A stretch of DNA of 64,000 bases from Modestobacter marinus (lineage in GTDB: Bacteria; Actinomycetota; Actinomycetes; Mycobacteriales; Geodermatophilaceae), in assembly GCF_011758655.1 (NCBI RefSeq), contig NZ_JAAMPA010000001.1, positions 2,294,001 through 2,358,000 of the forward strand, in the 5' to 3' direction. The position numbers were made by a program, and so were the translations under genes. This document shows positions 17,668 to 29,723 of the stretch, in pieces. The first letter of the stretch is position 1. Every line of letters begins with the position of its first letter. The notes under the pieces were generated by a model. The model had not been told where the DNA came from. It did not search any database and saw only the letters and a program-made list of their open reading frames with translations.

Positions 17668-18375
17668 GTGCCACCTTCAGCTCCCACCGCCGGGACCAGC
17701 CGCGGCCGCGTCCTCGTCGTCGACGACGACGCCGCCCTCGCCGAGATGCTGGGCATCGTGCTGCGCCGGGAGGGCTACGACCCGGCGTTCGTCTCGGACG
17801 GTGCGCGCGCCGTGGCCACCTTCCAGCAGCTCCGCCCGGACCTGGTGCTGCTCGACCTCATGCTGCCCGGCCGCAACGGCCTGCAGATCTGCGCCGACAT
17901 CCGCACCCAGTCCGCCGTGCCGATCGTGATGCTGACCGCCAAGGGCGACACCATCGACGTCGTCCAGGGGTTGGAGGCCGGGGCCGACGACTACGTGACC
18001 AAGCCGTTCAAGCCGGTCGAGCTGGTGGCCCGGGTGCGGGCCCAGTTGCGCCGCGGGGAGACCGGGCAGGCGGAGAACCTGGCGATCGGTGACGTCCAGA
18101 TCGACGTGCCGGCCCACCAGGTCACCCGGGACGACGAGGCGATCGCGCTGACCCCGCTGGAGTTCGACCTGCTGGTGGCACTCGCCCGCAAGCCCCGCCA
18201 GGTCTTCACCCGCGAGCTGCTGCTGGAGCAGGTCTGGGGCTACCGGCACGCGGCCGACACCCGGCTGGTGAACGTGCACGTCCAGCGGCTGCGCGCGAAG
18301 GTGGAGCGCGACCCGGAGAAGCCCGAGGTGGTCCTCACCGTCCGCGGGGTGGGCTACAAGGCCGGCCCGCCGTGA
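17668..18375 (+). CDS. mtrA: Two-component response regulator MtrA
   Basis: 235 aa OmpR/PhoB-type regulator. The receiver domain (about residues 12-125) has VLVVDDDAALAEML, the phospho-acceptor Asp in DLVLLDLMLPGRNG, the Thr in VMLTAKGD and the Lys in VTKPFKPVEL. The winged helix ends in NVHVQRLRAKVERDPEKPEVVLTVRGVGYKAG. MtrA is a global actinobacterial regulator of cell-wall and division genes. The start is GTG 17668. It forms an operon with mtrB and lpqB. Confidence 0.96.
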   Translation: MPPSAPTAGTSRGRVLVVDDDAALAEMLGIVLRREGYDPAFVSDGARAVATFQQLRPDLVLLDLMLPGRNGLQICADIRTQSAVPIVMLTAKGDTIDVVQGLEAGADDYVTKPFKPVELVARVRAQLRRGETGQAENLAIGDVQIDVPAHQVTRDDEAIALTPLEFDLLVALARKPRQVFTRELLLEQVWGYRHAADTRLVNVHVQRLRAKVERDPEKPEVVLTVRGVGYKAGPP

Positions 18376-18380
18376 CCAGG

Positions 18381-18434
18381 GCACCCCGCCGGTCGTGGGC
18401 GCCCCGCCGGCCGTGAGCACCCCGCCGGCCGTGG
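18381..18434 (+). repeat. Three 18-bp tandem repeats at the mtrA-mtrB junction
   Basis: Units at 18381-18398, 18399-18416 and 18417-18434 differ at only a few bases. Each carries one GTG (18395, 18413, 18431), and all three are in frame with mtrB. Confidence 0.75.
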
Positions 18435-20161
18435 GCACCTCCACCGGTGAGCCGGCCGTCGACCGGGCGGGCGCGGTGGCACCGGGCGCGGCCGCACCCG
18501 ATGCGTCCGGGCCCGGGCCGGCCCGCCGTCCGCCGTCCGGACGGGTGCGCCGCCGGCTGCGCCGTGCGCGCCGTCGCTCCCTGGTGGTCGGGGGGCGCGC
18601 GCTGCGCCGCGCGGTGCACGCCTGGCGGTCCTCGCTGCAGCTGCGGATCGGGGCGATCACCATGCTGGTCGCGAGCACGGTCGTGGTGATCGTGAGCCTG
18701 GTGCTGTTCAGCCAGATCAGCGACCAGCTGCTCCGGGTCAAGCGTGACGCCGCCATCGACCAGGCGCTGAACGGGGTGGCGTACGCCCAGACCGAGGTCG
18801 GCGGCATCGCCACGGGCGACTCGGCGAGCGTCCGGTCCACGCTCGCTCGCACCGTCGAGGGGCTGACGTCCCGGGGCGGTGCGGCCGGTGACTTCGAGGT
18901 CGTGATGATCTACGGCTCGGGGGACCAGGAACGCCCGGCGTGGAGCCGGCTGGACGTCTACCCGGCCCTGCCCGCGGACCTGCGCGCCGAGGTGGCCGAC
19001 GGCTCCCCGGCGTACCGGTACGCGGCGGTGCCCGGGGCGCAGGGCGAGCCGGTGCCCACCCTGGTGGTCGGCGCGCCCGTGCCCACCGATGCCCGCAGCG
19101 GTGACCGGGTGGAGGTCTACTTCGCCTTCCCGCTGGACCAGGAGCAGGAGAGCCTGGGGCTGATCCGCAGCACCGTGGTGATCAGCGGGACCGCGCTCGT
19201 GCTCTTCGTCGTGGGCATCGGCGTCCTGGTGACCCGGCTGGTCGTCGGCCCGGTGCGCCGCGCCGCCGGTGGGGCGCAGCGGCTGGCGGCCGGGCACCTG
19301 GCCGAGCGGCTGACCGTGCGCGGCGAGGACGACCTGGCGCGGCTGGCCACCAGCTTCAACGCGATGGCCGAGAGCCTGCAGAAGCAGATCACCCAGCTGG
19401 AGGGGCTCTCACAGCTGCAGCAGCGGTTCACCTCCGACGTCTCGCACGAGCTGCGGACGCCGCTGACCACGGTGCAGATGGCGGCGGACGTGCTGCACGA
19501 GGCGCGCGGCGACTTCGACCCGGCCGTCGCCCGCTCCGCGGAGCTGCTGCAGGCCGAGCTCGACCGGTTCGAGAACCTGCTGACCGACCTGCTGGAGATC
19601 AGCCGCTACGACGCAGGTGCGGCCACGCTCGAGGCGGAGGCCCAGGACCTCGGCCCGCTGGTGGAGCGGGTGGCCGCCGGCATGGCCTCGCTCGCCGAGC
19701 GGCACGGCTGCGCGCTGCAGGTCGACGTCCCGGCGTCGGCGGTGATCGCGGAGGTCGACGGTCGACGGGTGGAGCGGGTGCTGCGCAACCTGATCGGCAA
19801 CGCCATCGAGCACGGGCAGGGGCAGCCCGTCGAGATCGCCCTGGCGGCCAACCGGTCGGCGACGGCCATCACGGTCCGCGACCACGGCGTCGGCCTGGAC
19901 CCGGTCGCCGCCCAGCACGTGTTCGACCGGTTCTGGCGCGGCGACCCCTCGCGGGTGCGCACCGTCGGCGGCAGCGGTCTCGGTCTGTCCATCAGCCTGG
20001 AGGACGCCCGGCTGCACGGGGGCTGGCTGCAGGTGTGGGGCCAGCCCGGTCAGGGTGCCCAGTTCCGGCTCACGCTGCCGCTGATCGCCGGTGCCGGGCT
20101 GGCCAGCTCGCCGCTCCCGCTGCGCCCGGCGCCGAACCGGGTGGCCGGGGGCGCGTCGTGA
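18395..20161 (+). CDS. mtrB: Sensor histidine kinase MtrB
   Basis: 588 aa from GTG 18395; GTG 18413 and 18431 are in-frame alternatives. A low-complexity basic N-terminus is followed by TM1 (about residues 85-110), an extracytoplasmic sensor of about 150 residues, TM2 (about 255-280), a HAMP domain, the phospho-acceptor motif FTSDVSHELRTPLTTVQ, and ATPase boxes RNLIGNAIEHG, DHGVGLD and GGSGLGLSI. It phosphorylates MtrA in response to division and wall state; in other species LpqB modulates it. The stop overlaps the lpqB GTG (GTGA). Confidence 0.96.
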   Translation: MGAPPAVSTPPAVGTSTGEPAVDRAGAVAPGAAAPDASGPGPARRPPSGRVRRRLRRARRRSLVVGGRALRRAVHAWRSSLQLRIGAITMLVASTVVVIVSLVLFSQISDQLLRVKRDAAIDQALNGVAYAQTEVGGIATGDSASVRSTLARTVEGLTSRGGAAGDFEVVMIYGSGDQERPAWSRLDVYPALPADLRAEVADGSPAYRYAAVPGAQGEPVPTLVVGAPVPTDARSGDRVEVYFAFPLDQEQESLGLIRSTVVISGTALVLFVVGIGVLVTRLVVGPVRRAAGGAQRLAAGHLAERLTVRGEDDLARLATSFNAMAESLQKQITQLEGLSQLQQRFTSDVSHELRTPLTTVQMAADVLHEARGDFDPAVARSAELLQAELDRFENLLTDLLEISRYDAGAATLEAEAQDLGPLVERVAAGMASLAERHGCALQVDVPASAVIAEVDGRRVERVLRNLIGNAIEHGQGQPVEIALAANRSATAITVRDHGVGLDPVAAQHVFDRFWRGDPSRVRTVGGSGLGLSISLEDARLHGGWLQVWGQPGQGAQFRLTLPLIAGAGLASSPLPLRPAPNRVAGGAS

Positions 20162-21897
20162 GCAGGTCCCGCTCCGCCCGGCTGGCCCCCCTCGTCGCGG
20201 TGCTCGCCGTCTCCGTGCTGGCCGGCTGCAGCACGGTGCCCAGCAGCTCCCCGACGGTGCGGATCACCCAGGCGGCTGCCCCACCGGACGGCGCCGTCGG
20301 CATCGAGCCACCGGCGCCGGTGCCGGGTGCGACCCCGGAGGAGGTCGTCCGCGGGTTCATCGACGCAAACGCCAGCACCGTCCGCAACCACCCGGTGGCC
20401 CGCCAGTACCTGACCGAGGAGGCCGCGGCGGCCTGGCGGGACGGTGACGGGCTGACCGTCATCAGCGGCGACTACGCGCCGGTGCGCACCGGCCCCGGCG
20501 CCGTCGAGGTCACCGCTGCCGAGGTGGGCAGGGTCGATGAGCGCGGCAGCTTCACGGTCGGCACCGGGGAGGTCTACAACCGCAGCTTCACGCTCACCGA
20601 CGAGTCGGGGGAGTGGCGGATCAGCGACCCACCCGACGGGCTGCTGATGCTCGAGCCGGACTTCGCCCGCACCTACGAACCCGTCGACGCCTACTTCCTG
20701 GACCAGTCCGGCACCCGGGTGGTGCCCGACCCGCGCTACCTGGTCGAGGGCGGTGCGCAGCCGAACACGCTGGTGGAGCGTCTGCTCGACGGCCCGTCCC
20801 CGCAGATCGCCGCCGGCGTGCTCAACCCGCTGGCCGGCGCGGAGCTGCGCAGCACGGTGAGCACCTCCGGCCGGACGGCGACGGTCGACCTCAGCTTCCC
20901 CGCCGACGTCGACGACGCGACCCTGCAGGCGGCCTCCGCGCAGCTGGTCTGGTCGCTGGACCAGCTGGACCTGACCTCGGTCGAGGTGCTGCGCGACGGT
21001 CAGGAGCTCGGCCTGCCCGACGTCCCTGGGCAGCAGCGGATCGACGACTGGCAGCAGTACGACCCGGACGTCGTCCCGGCCGACGCCGTCGGGCACTACG
21101 TCGCCGACGGTGCGCTGCGCCGCGCGTCCGACGGCAGCGCCGCACCGGGTCCCGCCGGGGAGGGCGTGTACGACCTCGACTCGGCCGCGGTCTCGGTCGA
21201 CGCGCGGACCGGTGCGCTCGGGCTCACCGCGGGGGTGTCCACCGCGACCTCGCCGTCACCGACGCCGGCCACGCTGTACGCCGGCCAGTACGGCGGGGGA
21301 CTGGCCCCCGCGCTGACCGGCGGCAGCTTCACCGAGCCGACGACGGCCGGCACCCGGGCAGAGGTCTGGACCGTCCGGGACGGCGCCGAGGTGATCCGGC
21401 TGCCCGACGGCGGGGCACCGCAGACCGTCAGCGCGCCCACGCTGCCCGGTCTCGGCCGGGCCAGCCAGTTCCAGCTCTCCCCGGACGGCCTGCGCGCCGC
21501 CGTGGTGATCGACGGTCCGCAGGGTGGCCAGCTCTACGTCGGGACGGTGGTGCGGGCCGACGACGCCGTCAGCGTCCGCGACCTGCGCTCGGTGACCCCG
21601 TCGATCCGGCAGGTGGTGGACGTCGCCTGGCGGAACGCCGGCTCGCTGATCCTGCTGGCCGGTGACCCGAGCACCGGGCGCACCGTGCCGTACGAGGTGG
21701 GCGTCGACGGCTGGGGGCTCACCGAGCTGACCACCGCCGGGCTGCCGGCCCAGCCGACCGCGGTCGCGGCGGCACCGGGGCGGCAACCGCTGGTCAGCGC
21801 CGACGGCACGCTGTGGCAGCTCCCCGGGGGCAACTGGGTGACCGCCGTGCGGGGCGCCGAGCCGATTCCCGGGAGAGCGCCCTTCTACCCGATGTGA
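20158..21897 (+). CDS. lpqB: Lipoprotein LpqB
   Basis: 579 aa. A signal peptide ends in the lipobox LAGC with the lipidated Cys at residue 24. A GerMN domain (about residues 60-290) and a C-terminal LpqB beta-propeller domain (about 330-579) follow. LpqB works with MtrAB at the outer face of the membrane and affects sporulation and motility in mycobacteria and Streptomyces. The GTG start at 20158 overlaps the mtrB stop by four bases, so the three genes are coupled. Confidence 0.95.
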   Translation: MSRSRSARLAPLVAVLAVSVLAGCSTVPSSSPTVRITQAAAPPDGAVGIEPPAPVPGATPEEVVRGFIDANASTVRNHPVARQYLTEEAAAAWRDGDGLTVISGDYAPVRTGPGAVEVTAAEVGRVDERGSFTVGTGEVYNRSFTLTDESGEWRISDPPDGLLMLEPDFARTYEPVDAYFLDQSGTRVVPDPRYLVEGGAQPNTLVERLLDGPSPQIAAGVLNPLAGAELRSTVSTSGRTATVDLSFPADVDDATLQAASAQLVWSLDQLDLTSVEVLRDGQELGLPDVPGQQRIDDWQQYDPDVVPADAVGHYVADGALRRASDGSAAPGPAGEGVYDLDSAAVSVDARTGALGLTAGVSTATSPSPTPATLYAGQYGGGLAPALTGGSFTEPTTAGTRAEVWTVRDGAEVIRLPDGGAPQTVSAPTLPGLGRASQFQLSPDGLRAAVVIDGPQGGQLYVGTVVRADDAVSVRDLRSVTPSIRQVVDVAWRNAGSLILLAGDPSTGRTVPYEVGVDGWGLTELTTAGLPAQPTAVAAAPGRQPLVSADGTLWQLPGGNWVTAVRGAEPIPGRAPFYPM

Positions 21898-21981
21898 CGC
21901 CGACGGCGGCGGCCGTCGTCCCCACGTCCACCCCGGGTCCCCAGCCGCTCGCGGCGGGGCGGGGACGGACCCGCGACGGGG

Positions 21982-21987
21982 CAGGCT
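21982..21987 (+). promoter_or_regulatory. Predicted -10 of a leaderless comF mRNA
   Basis: CAGGCT ends six bases before the comF ATG with no ribosome-binding site between. Confidence 0.4.
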
Positions 21988-21993
21988 CCCGGC

Positions 21994-22872
21994 ATGGGCA
22001 CGGACGTGGACGGCGGTGTCGCCGGGGTGCTGCGGGCCGGCAGCCGGGCACTGGCCGACCTGGTGCTGCCGCGCAGTTGCGCCGGGTGTGCCCGGCCCGG
22101 CGACGTGCTGTGCCCGGCCTGCCGTCGCCGGCTCACCCGGCCCCGGCTCGCCGAGCCGCGGCGGCACCCGCCCGGCTTCCCGCCGACCGTGGCGGCCGGC
22201 GCCTACGCCGGCCCGGTGCGCCCGGCGGTGCTGGCGTTCAAGGAGCACGGCCGCGCGGAGCTGGCCGGGCCGCTGGGCACGGCGCTGGCGCTGGCGGTGT
22301 GCGTCGTGCTGGCCGGCGCGGCCGGGCCGGCGGGCGCACCGGTCCTCCTCGTCCCGGTGCCGAGCTCCCCGGCGGCGATCCGCCAGCGCGGCCGGGACCA
22401 CGTGCGGGAACTCGCCGACCGCGCCGTCGTCGAGCTGCGGGACGCCGGCCTGGACGCCCGGACGGCGCCGGTGCTGGGGCGGCTGCGCGGGAGGGCCGGT
22501 CGCACCCGGGACTCCGCCGGGCTGGACGCCGCCGCCCGGCGGGCCAACCTGTCCGGTCGGTTCCAGGCCCGGCCCGCCGGGCACGGGGCCTGGGCTGGGG
22601 TGCCCGCCGGCAGCCGGCTGGTCCTGGTGGACGACGTCGTCACCAGCGGCGCGACCCTGACCGAGGGAGCCCGGGCCCTCGCCGGTCCCGGGGACACGCC
22701 GTGCCGGGACACGCCGGTGCTGGCAGCGGTCGTCGCCGCCACTCCACGACGTGTGCACCGCCCGTTCGCCCCGCCGCCACCTGGGGCGTTCACGGTGCGT
22801 GGTCGGGGTGGGGAGGGGGCGGACCGGGCTTCCACTGTCGGGACCGGGGCAAGGCGTCTAGCGTCGGGTTGA
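21994..22872 (+). CDS. comF: ComF-family phosphoribosyltransferase-like protein
   Basis: 292 aa. A zinc-ribbon near the N-terminus (CAGCARPGDVLCPACRRR, two C-x2-C pairs) is followed by the PRTase domain with LLVPVPSSPAAIRQRGRDHV and the PRPP loop LVLVDDVVTSGATLTEGAR. ComF proteins assist DNA uptake in Bacillus and Haemophilus; here no other competence gene is present and the role is unknown. The C-terminal 50 residues are low-complexity. Confidence 0.9.
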   Translation: MGTDVDGGVAGVLRAGSRALADLVLPRSCAGCARPGDVLCPACRRRLTRPRLAEPRRHPPGFPPTVAAGAYAGPVRPAVLAFKEHGRAELAGPLGTALALAVCVVLAGAAGPAGAPVLLVPVPSSPAAIRQRGRDHVRELADRAVVELRDAGLDARTAPVLGRLRGRAGRTRDSAGLDAAARRANLSGRFQARPAGHGAWAGVPAGSRLVLVDDVVTSGATLTEGARALAGPGDTPCRDTPVLAAVVAATPRRVHRPFAPPPPGAFTVRGRGGEGADRASTVGTGARRLASG

Positions 22873-22899
22873 TCACACCCCGCTCAACCGGGAGGTCCC

Positions 22900-23634
22900 A
22901 TGGAGATCGTGGTCCGTGGCCGTAACGTCGAGGTGCCCGAGCACTTCCGCCAGAAGGTGGAGGACAAGGTCGGCCAGCTGGAACGGTTCGACGGCAAGGT
23001 CATCCGCATCGACGTCGAGCTGCTGCACGAGAAGAACCCTCGGCAGGCAGCCAACTGCCAACGCGTGGAGATCACGCTGCGCGGCAAGGGGCCGGTGGCC
23101 CGCGCCGAGGCGTCCGCCCCCGACTTCTACGCCGCGCTGGAGCTCGCCGCCGGCAAGCTCGAGAACCACATGCGACGGGCCAACGACCGTCGCCGCGTGC
23201 ACCACGGCCGCCGCACCCCACCCAGCGTGCGGATCGACAGCGTCCCCGCCGTCGAGGAGCCGGTGCTCACCGGGGTCAGCAGCGCCCCGGCACCCGCCCT
23301 GGACGGGACGTCACCCGCCGACGTCGACGCCGCACTGGCCGACGGGCCCCTGGTGACCGATCTGGACGAGCACCTGCCCGGCCAGATCGTCCGGGAGAAG
23401 GTCCACCCGGCCACGCCGATGCACGTCGACCAGGCCCTCTACGAGATGGAGATGGTCGGCCACGACTTCTTCCTCTTCCTCTGTGCCGACACCGGGGTCC
23501 CCTCGGTCGTCTACCGCCGGCACGCGTTCGACTACGGGCTGATCCGGCTCGGCGCCCCCGCGACCGCCGAGGGCAGCGACGCCGCCCTCGCGTCCGCCGC
23601 GGCAGCGGGAGACCTCGAGCCCGCCAACGCCTGA
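22900..23634 (+). CDS. hpf: Long ribosome hibernation-promoting factor
   Basis: 244 aa. The N-terminal S30AE/YfiA domain (residues 1-110: MEIVVRGRNVEVPEHFRQKV, RRANDRRRVHHGRR) binds the decoding region of the 30S subunit. A linker and a C-terminal dimerisation domain (about 175-235: IVREKVHPATPMHVDQALYEMEMVGHDFFLF) bring 70S ribosomes together as dimers. GGGAGG precedes the ATG. A strong hairpin follows the stop. Confidence 0.95.
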   Translation: MEIVVRGRNVEVPEHFRQKVEDKVGQLERFDGKVIRIDVELLHEKNPRQAANCQRVEITLRGKGPVARAEASAPDFYAALELAAGKLENHMRRANDRRRVHHGRRTPPSVRIDSVPAVEEPVLTGVSSAPAPALDGTSPADVDAALADGPLVTDLDEHLPGQIVREKVHPATPMHVDQALYEMEMVGHDFFLFLCADTGVPSVVYRRHAFDYGLIRLGAPATAEGSDAALASAAAAGDLEPANA

Positions 23635-23648
23635 CCCGGTCGCCCCGG

Positions 23649-23682
23649 CGAGCCGTCCTCCGCACCCGCGGAGGGCGGCTCG
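23649..23682. terminator. Hairpin terminator after hpf
   Basis: Fifteen-base arms (23649-23663 and 23668-23682, one G-T wobble) around a four-base loop, between convergent hpf and the GNAT gene. The next 140 bases are G+C-rich with short repeats and no visible gene. Confidence 0.65.
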
Positions 23683-23822
23683 TCGTCCGTCCGGGGGAGC
23701 CGGAGCCGCTCGCCCAGGGGCAGCCGGGGCCGCTGCCCGGGGGAGGGGGAGCCGCCTGCCCGACCGGTGCGCCGGGTCGGGGCGCGGTCCACCGGTCGCC
23801 GGGGCGGCTCCACCCCGGGCCG

Positions 23823-24386
23823 TCAGTCGCCGGGCAGCCGGGAGAACAGGGCGGCGTCGCCGCGGCTGCCGTCCCGGTAGGCGAGGTAGGAGCGCAGCAC
23901 GCCCTCCTCGGTGAACCCGGCCCGGCGGGCGACTGCCCGGGACCCGGTGTTGAGCACGTCGGCGACCAGGTACGCCCGGTGCGCCCCGAGGCCGATGGCC
24001 CACTCGGCCAGCGCGTGCGCCGCCTCCGCGGCGTAGCCGTTGCCGCGGGCCTCCGGGGCGATCCAGTAGCCGACCTCGGGGCCCATCGGGTGCTGGCCGA
24101 TCCGGTGCACGCCGGCGGAACCGACGAACCGTCCCTCGGCCTCGATCGCCACGGTCAGGCCGGTGCCCTCCCGCCGCATGGCCGGTGCCTCGCCGGTGAC
24201 CCACGCAGCGGCGTCGGCTCGGGTGTAGGGCACCGAGACCGCCGCGATCCAGCGCGCGATGTCCGGGCTCTGGCAGGCGGCCAGCACCGGGTCGACGTCG
24301 TCCGCGCGGAAGGGGCGCAGCAGCAGTCGCTCGGTGCGCACGACCTCGGTGGTCAGGTCGATGCCGCTGAGGTCCATCCCGGTCAC
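23823..24386 (-). CDS. GNAT-family N-acetyltransferase (RimJ/RimL type)
   Basis: 187 aa from GTG 24386, which overlaps the upstream stop (GTGA); ATG 24377 is the alternative. It has [42 protein letters not shown] (the acetyl-CoA pyrophosphate loop) and [20 protein letters not shown], as in acetyltransferases that modify N-terminal alanines of ribosomal proteins or other small substrates. The actual substrate cannot be read from the sequence. Confidence 0.9.
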   Translation of the reverse strand: MTGMDLSGIDLTTEVVRTERLLLRPFRADDVDPVLAACQSPDIARWIAAVSVPYTRADAAAWVTGEAPAMRREGTGLTVAIEAEGRFVGSAGVHRIGQHPMGPEVGYWIAPEARGNGYAAEAAHALAEWAIGLGAHRAYLVADVLNTGSRAVARRAGFTEEGVLRSYLAYRDGSRGDAALFSRLPGD

Positions 24387-24820
24387 TGCGGTGCCTCGGG
24401 ACCCCGCCAGCGCTCGGCGTTGCCCAGCACGCGGTCGACCGCGATCTCCAGCACGACCCGGGCCGGGTTGACCCGCGGCTGCTGGTAGCGGACGGCGTAC
24501 CGCGCCTCGGCGTCGGCGATCGCAGCGGCGTCGTCGCGCACCGTCGCCGTCCCCTCCAGCGTCGTCCACACCTTGCCCTCGACCTGGCAGACCGCGACCC
24601 GGGTCTGCCCGCCGCGCACGTGCCGGACCTTCGCCGAGGTGCCCGAGGTGATCACCCGGGCGGTGCCGGTGGCGGCGTCGAGGGTGACGCCGACCGGCAC
24701 CACGTGCGGGCTGCCGTCGGCGCGCAGGGTGGTCAGCGTGGCCAGGTGCCGCTCGGTGAAGAAGGCCACCACCCCCGGCCCGAGCAGCGCGGCGGAGGGC
24801 GGGTTCGAGGCGGAGGACAC
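24383..24820 (-). CDS. F420-dependent PPOX-class oxidoreductase-like protein
   Basis: 145 aa split-barrel protein. [64 protein letters not shown] and [24 protein letters not shown] match the TIGR03618-type F420-binding FDOR-B group. The cofactor is consistent with the F420 genes 18 kb away. The GTG start 24820 is seven bases after TACCCT on the minus strand. It is divergent from secA and coupled to the GNAT gene. Confidence 0.85.
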   Translation of the reverse strand: MSSASNPPSAALLGPGVVAFFTERHLATLTTLRADGSPHVVPVGVTLDAATGTARVITSGTSAKVRHVRGGQTRVAVCQVEGKVWTTLEGTATVRDDAAAIADAEARYAVRYQQPRVNPARVVLEIAVDRVLGNAERWRGPEAPQ

Positions 24821-24827
24821 GTCGCGG

Positions 24828-24833
24828 AGGGTA
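24828..24833 (-). promoter_or_regulatory. Predicted -10 of the leaderless PPOX-GNAT mRNA
   Basis: TACCCT on the minus strand, seven bases before the GTG at 24820. Confidence 0.45.
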
Positions 24834-24895
24834 CGAGTCCGCACGTCCGGGTACCCACCTCGGCCGCGCCGGGACCGCTTCACAGCTGCGCCGCC

Positions 24896-24901
24896 TACGC
24901 T
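24896..24901 (+). promoter_or_regulatory. Predicted -10 of a leaderless secA mRNA
   Basis: TACGCT ends six bases before the secA GTG; only a run of G lies between. Confidence 0.5.
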
Positions 24902-24907
24902 GGGGGG

Positions 24908-28057
<3,150 letters not shown>

Positions 28058-28071
28058 CGGACTGAGCGCAC

Positions 28072-28106
28072 CGACGCCCCGCTGACCACCGGTCGGCGGG
28101 GCGTCG
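28072..28106. terminator. Hairpin terminator between secA and the Rv3235-like gene
   Basis: Eleven-base arms 28072-28082 and 28096-28106 extended inward by GACC/GGTC pairs, between convergent genes. Confidence 0.7.
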
Positions 28107-28148
28107 GCGTCCGGGGACCGCCCCGCTGGGCGCTCGACGGGACCTCCG

Positions 28149-28748
28149 TCAGCCGATCTGCAGCGCCGTGCAGCGCCAGCGCCCGTCGATGCCCTCGAGC
28201 CGCGCGGCGACCGCGTGCGCCCGCCCGCCGCGTCGGGCCACGGCGCTGATCTCGGCCACCCCGTCCACCGGCTCACACACCCGCACCGAGCCGAGCAGCA
28301 GTGGTGCGGTCCCCTCGGTGCACCAGCGCGGCCGGCGGCGACCGCTGAGTGCCAGGAAGAGGGCCGGGCTCACCAGCGACTGCAGCTGGCCGATCGGCCG
28401 GCGACCGGCGAACGCCTCGAGGGTCAGGGTGACCAGGCGCTGTCCGGCGGCCTGGGGGTCGGGCAGTTCGGCCCGGCGGGTCCAGGCCGGCCCGAAGTCC
28501 GTCGCCTCACCGGCCGGCCGGACCGGCTGGTCCAGGCGCGGGCGCGGCCCGGGCGGAGGTGCCGGCCGCGGGGTGCGCCGGCCCGGTACCAGCAGCCGCA
28601 CCGGCACCCGCGCGTCCTCCAGGGGAGGCCCGGGCGTGGGGACGGCGACCAGGTGCAGCCGCCGGTGGGCCGGCGCCGGTGCGGCGGTCAGCGCTGCGGA
28701 CGGCGCGGGCGCGGGTGGTGCGGGGGACAGGCTCGGCGAGGCGGTCAT
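28149..28748 (-). CDS. Rv3235-family protein
   Basis: 199 aa. A Pro/Ala-rich N-terminal half (about residues 1-90) is followed by a compact C-terminal domain: QAAGQRLVTLTLEAFAGRRPIGQLQSLVSPALFLALSG and ISAVARRGGRAHAVAARLEGIDGRWRCTALQIG. This is the pattern of Rv3235-family proteins, which lie near secA1 in mycobacteria. Function is unknown; the domain is SecA-C-like in size but has no Cys cluster. GAGGAG precedes the ATG at 28748. LysM, HTH and SAF genes nearby suggest an envelope-linked cluster. Confidence 0.85.
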   Translation of the reverse strand: MTASPSLSPAPPAPAPSAALTAAPAPAHRRLHLVAVPTPGPPLEDARVPVRLLVPGRRTPRPAPPPGPRPRLDQPVRPAGEATDFGPAWTRRAELPDPQAAGQRLVTLTLEAFAGRRPIGQLQSLVSPALFLALSGRRRPRWCTEGTAPLLLGSVRVCEPVDGVAEISAVARRGGRAHAVAARLEGIDGRWRCTALQIG

Positions 28749-28794
28749 CTGTGTCTCCTCGGGACGACGGGGAACGGGGAGGTGGGCGGCGGGC

Positions 28795-29676
28795 TCAGGC
28801 CGGGGGGCGGAGCACCTGACCGGGCAGCAGCAGGTCCGGGTCGGGGCCGATGACGGCGGCGTTGGCCTGCCACCACGCCTGCACGGCGTTGGCGATCTCG
28901 GTGGAGGCGATCTCGGCGTCGGTGATCTCGCCGTCGGCGACCGGGTGCGCGGGCCGGCCGGCGGCCAGCCAGTCGCGGGCGATGTCCCACAGGCAGTCGC
29001 CGCGGAGGACGACGTGCTCCCCGGCCGCCGGTCCGGGCCAGTCGGGGACCGGGGGCGGCGGATCGGCCACGGCGGTCTCCGGTGCGCCCGGCCAGTCGGG
29101 CTGCACCACGGAGGCGGGCGAGCCCGGCGACCGGTCCTCACCGGCGGTGCTCGTCTCCGCTGCGGCGGTGACCAGTGGCCCCGCTGCGGCGGTGACGAGC
29201 GGCCCCGCTCCGGCGGTGACCAGTGGCCCCGCTGCGGCGGTGACGAGCGGCCCCGCTCCGGCGGTGCTCGTCTCGGCCGAGGCGGTGACCAGCGGCCCCG
29301 CTCCGGCGGGCAGGGCGATGGGGGCCGCCGTGCTGAGACCGACGCCGATCGCGATGGCCGCGGCCCGCCGGGCGCCGGCCGGGAGCACGCCGCGCAGCAG
29401 CACGCCGGCCGTCCGGCCGGCCAGGCCGGGCGCGGCGGTCGCCGCGGTCAGCAGCAGCCCCAGCGCGCCCCAGGCCCAGCACGCCCACGCCAGTGCGGAG
29501 ACCACGACCAGCACGAGGGCGTCCGGCCCGGCGGTGTCGACCAGCCGTTGCGGATCGGCCAGCGCTGCGCCGATCGCCCCCGGCTCCGGGCCGAGCCAGC
29601 GCAGCGCGCCGGCGACGAGGACGAACGCCGACGTCGTCGCCGTCCAGCGCACCACGGACATCCCCGCTCCGGTCAT
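28795..29676 (-). CDS. Membrane-anchored LysM-domain protein with tandem repeats
   Basis: 293 aa. Two hydrophobic segments (about residues 8-28 and 48-78) are followed by an Ala/Gly/Pro/Thr repeat region (about 125-170, units like AGPLVTAA), a Pro-rich linker, and a C-terminal LysM domain with GEHVVLRGDCLWDIARDWL and IGPDPDLLLPGQVLRPP. LysM binds peptidoglycan or chitin-like glycans. Longer LysM-BTAD proteins accompany SAF and CpaE genes in actinobacterial Tad loci; this may be a short relative without the BTAD part. The start is ATG 29676. Confidence 0.85.
   Translation of the reverse strand: MTGAGMSVVRWTATTSAFVLVAGALRWLGPEPGAIGAALADPQRLVDTAGPDALVLVVVSALAWACWAWGALGLLLTAATAAPGLAGRTAGVLLRGVLPAGARRAAAIAIGVGLSTAAPIALPAGAGPLVTASAETSTAGAGPLVTAAAGPLVTAGAGPLVTAAAGPLVTAAAETSTAGEDRSPGSPASVVQPDWPGAPETAVADPPPPVPDWPGPAAGEHVVLRGDCLWDIARDWLAAGRPAHPVADGEITDAEIASTEIANAVQAWWQANAAVIGPDPDLLLPGQVLRPPA
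29159..29254 (-). repeat. Four 24-bp tandem repeats in the LysM gene
   Basis: Units start at 29159, 29183, 29207 and 29231 and differ at two or three bases. A broken further unit runs to about 29300. Each encodes eight residues of the AGPLVTAA type. Confidence 0.85.
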
Positions 29677-29703
29677 GTGAACGACCAAACACCACCAACG
29701 ACA

Positions 29704-29723
29704 GCAAACGCAACCAAACGCAA
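29704..29723. repeat. 10-bp direct repeats in an A/C-rich island upstream of the LysM gene
   Basis: GCAAACGCAA at 29704-29713 and CCAAACGCAA at 29714-29723 lie in a stretch (29681-29730) far lower in G than the rest of the window. It separates the divergent LysM gene and the next gene, so it may be a protein-binding site or promoter. Confidence 0.5.
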
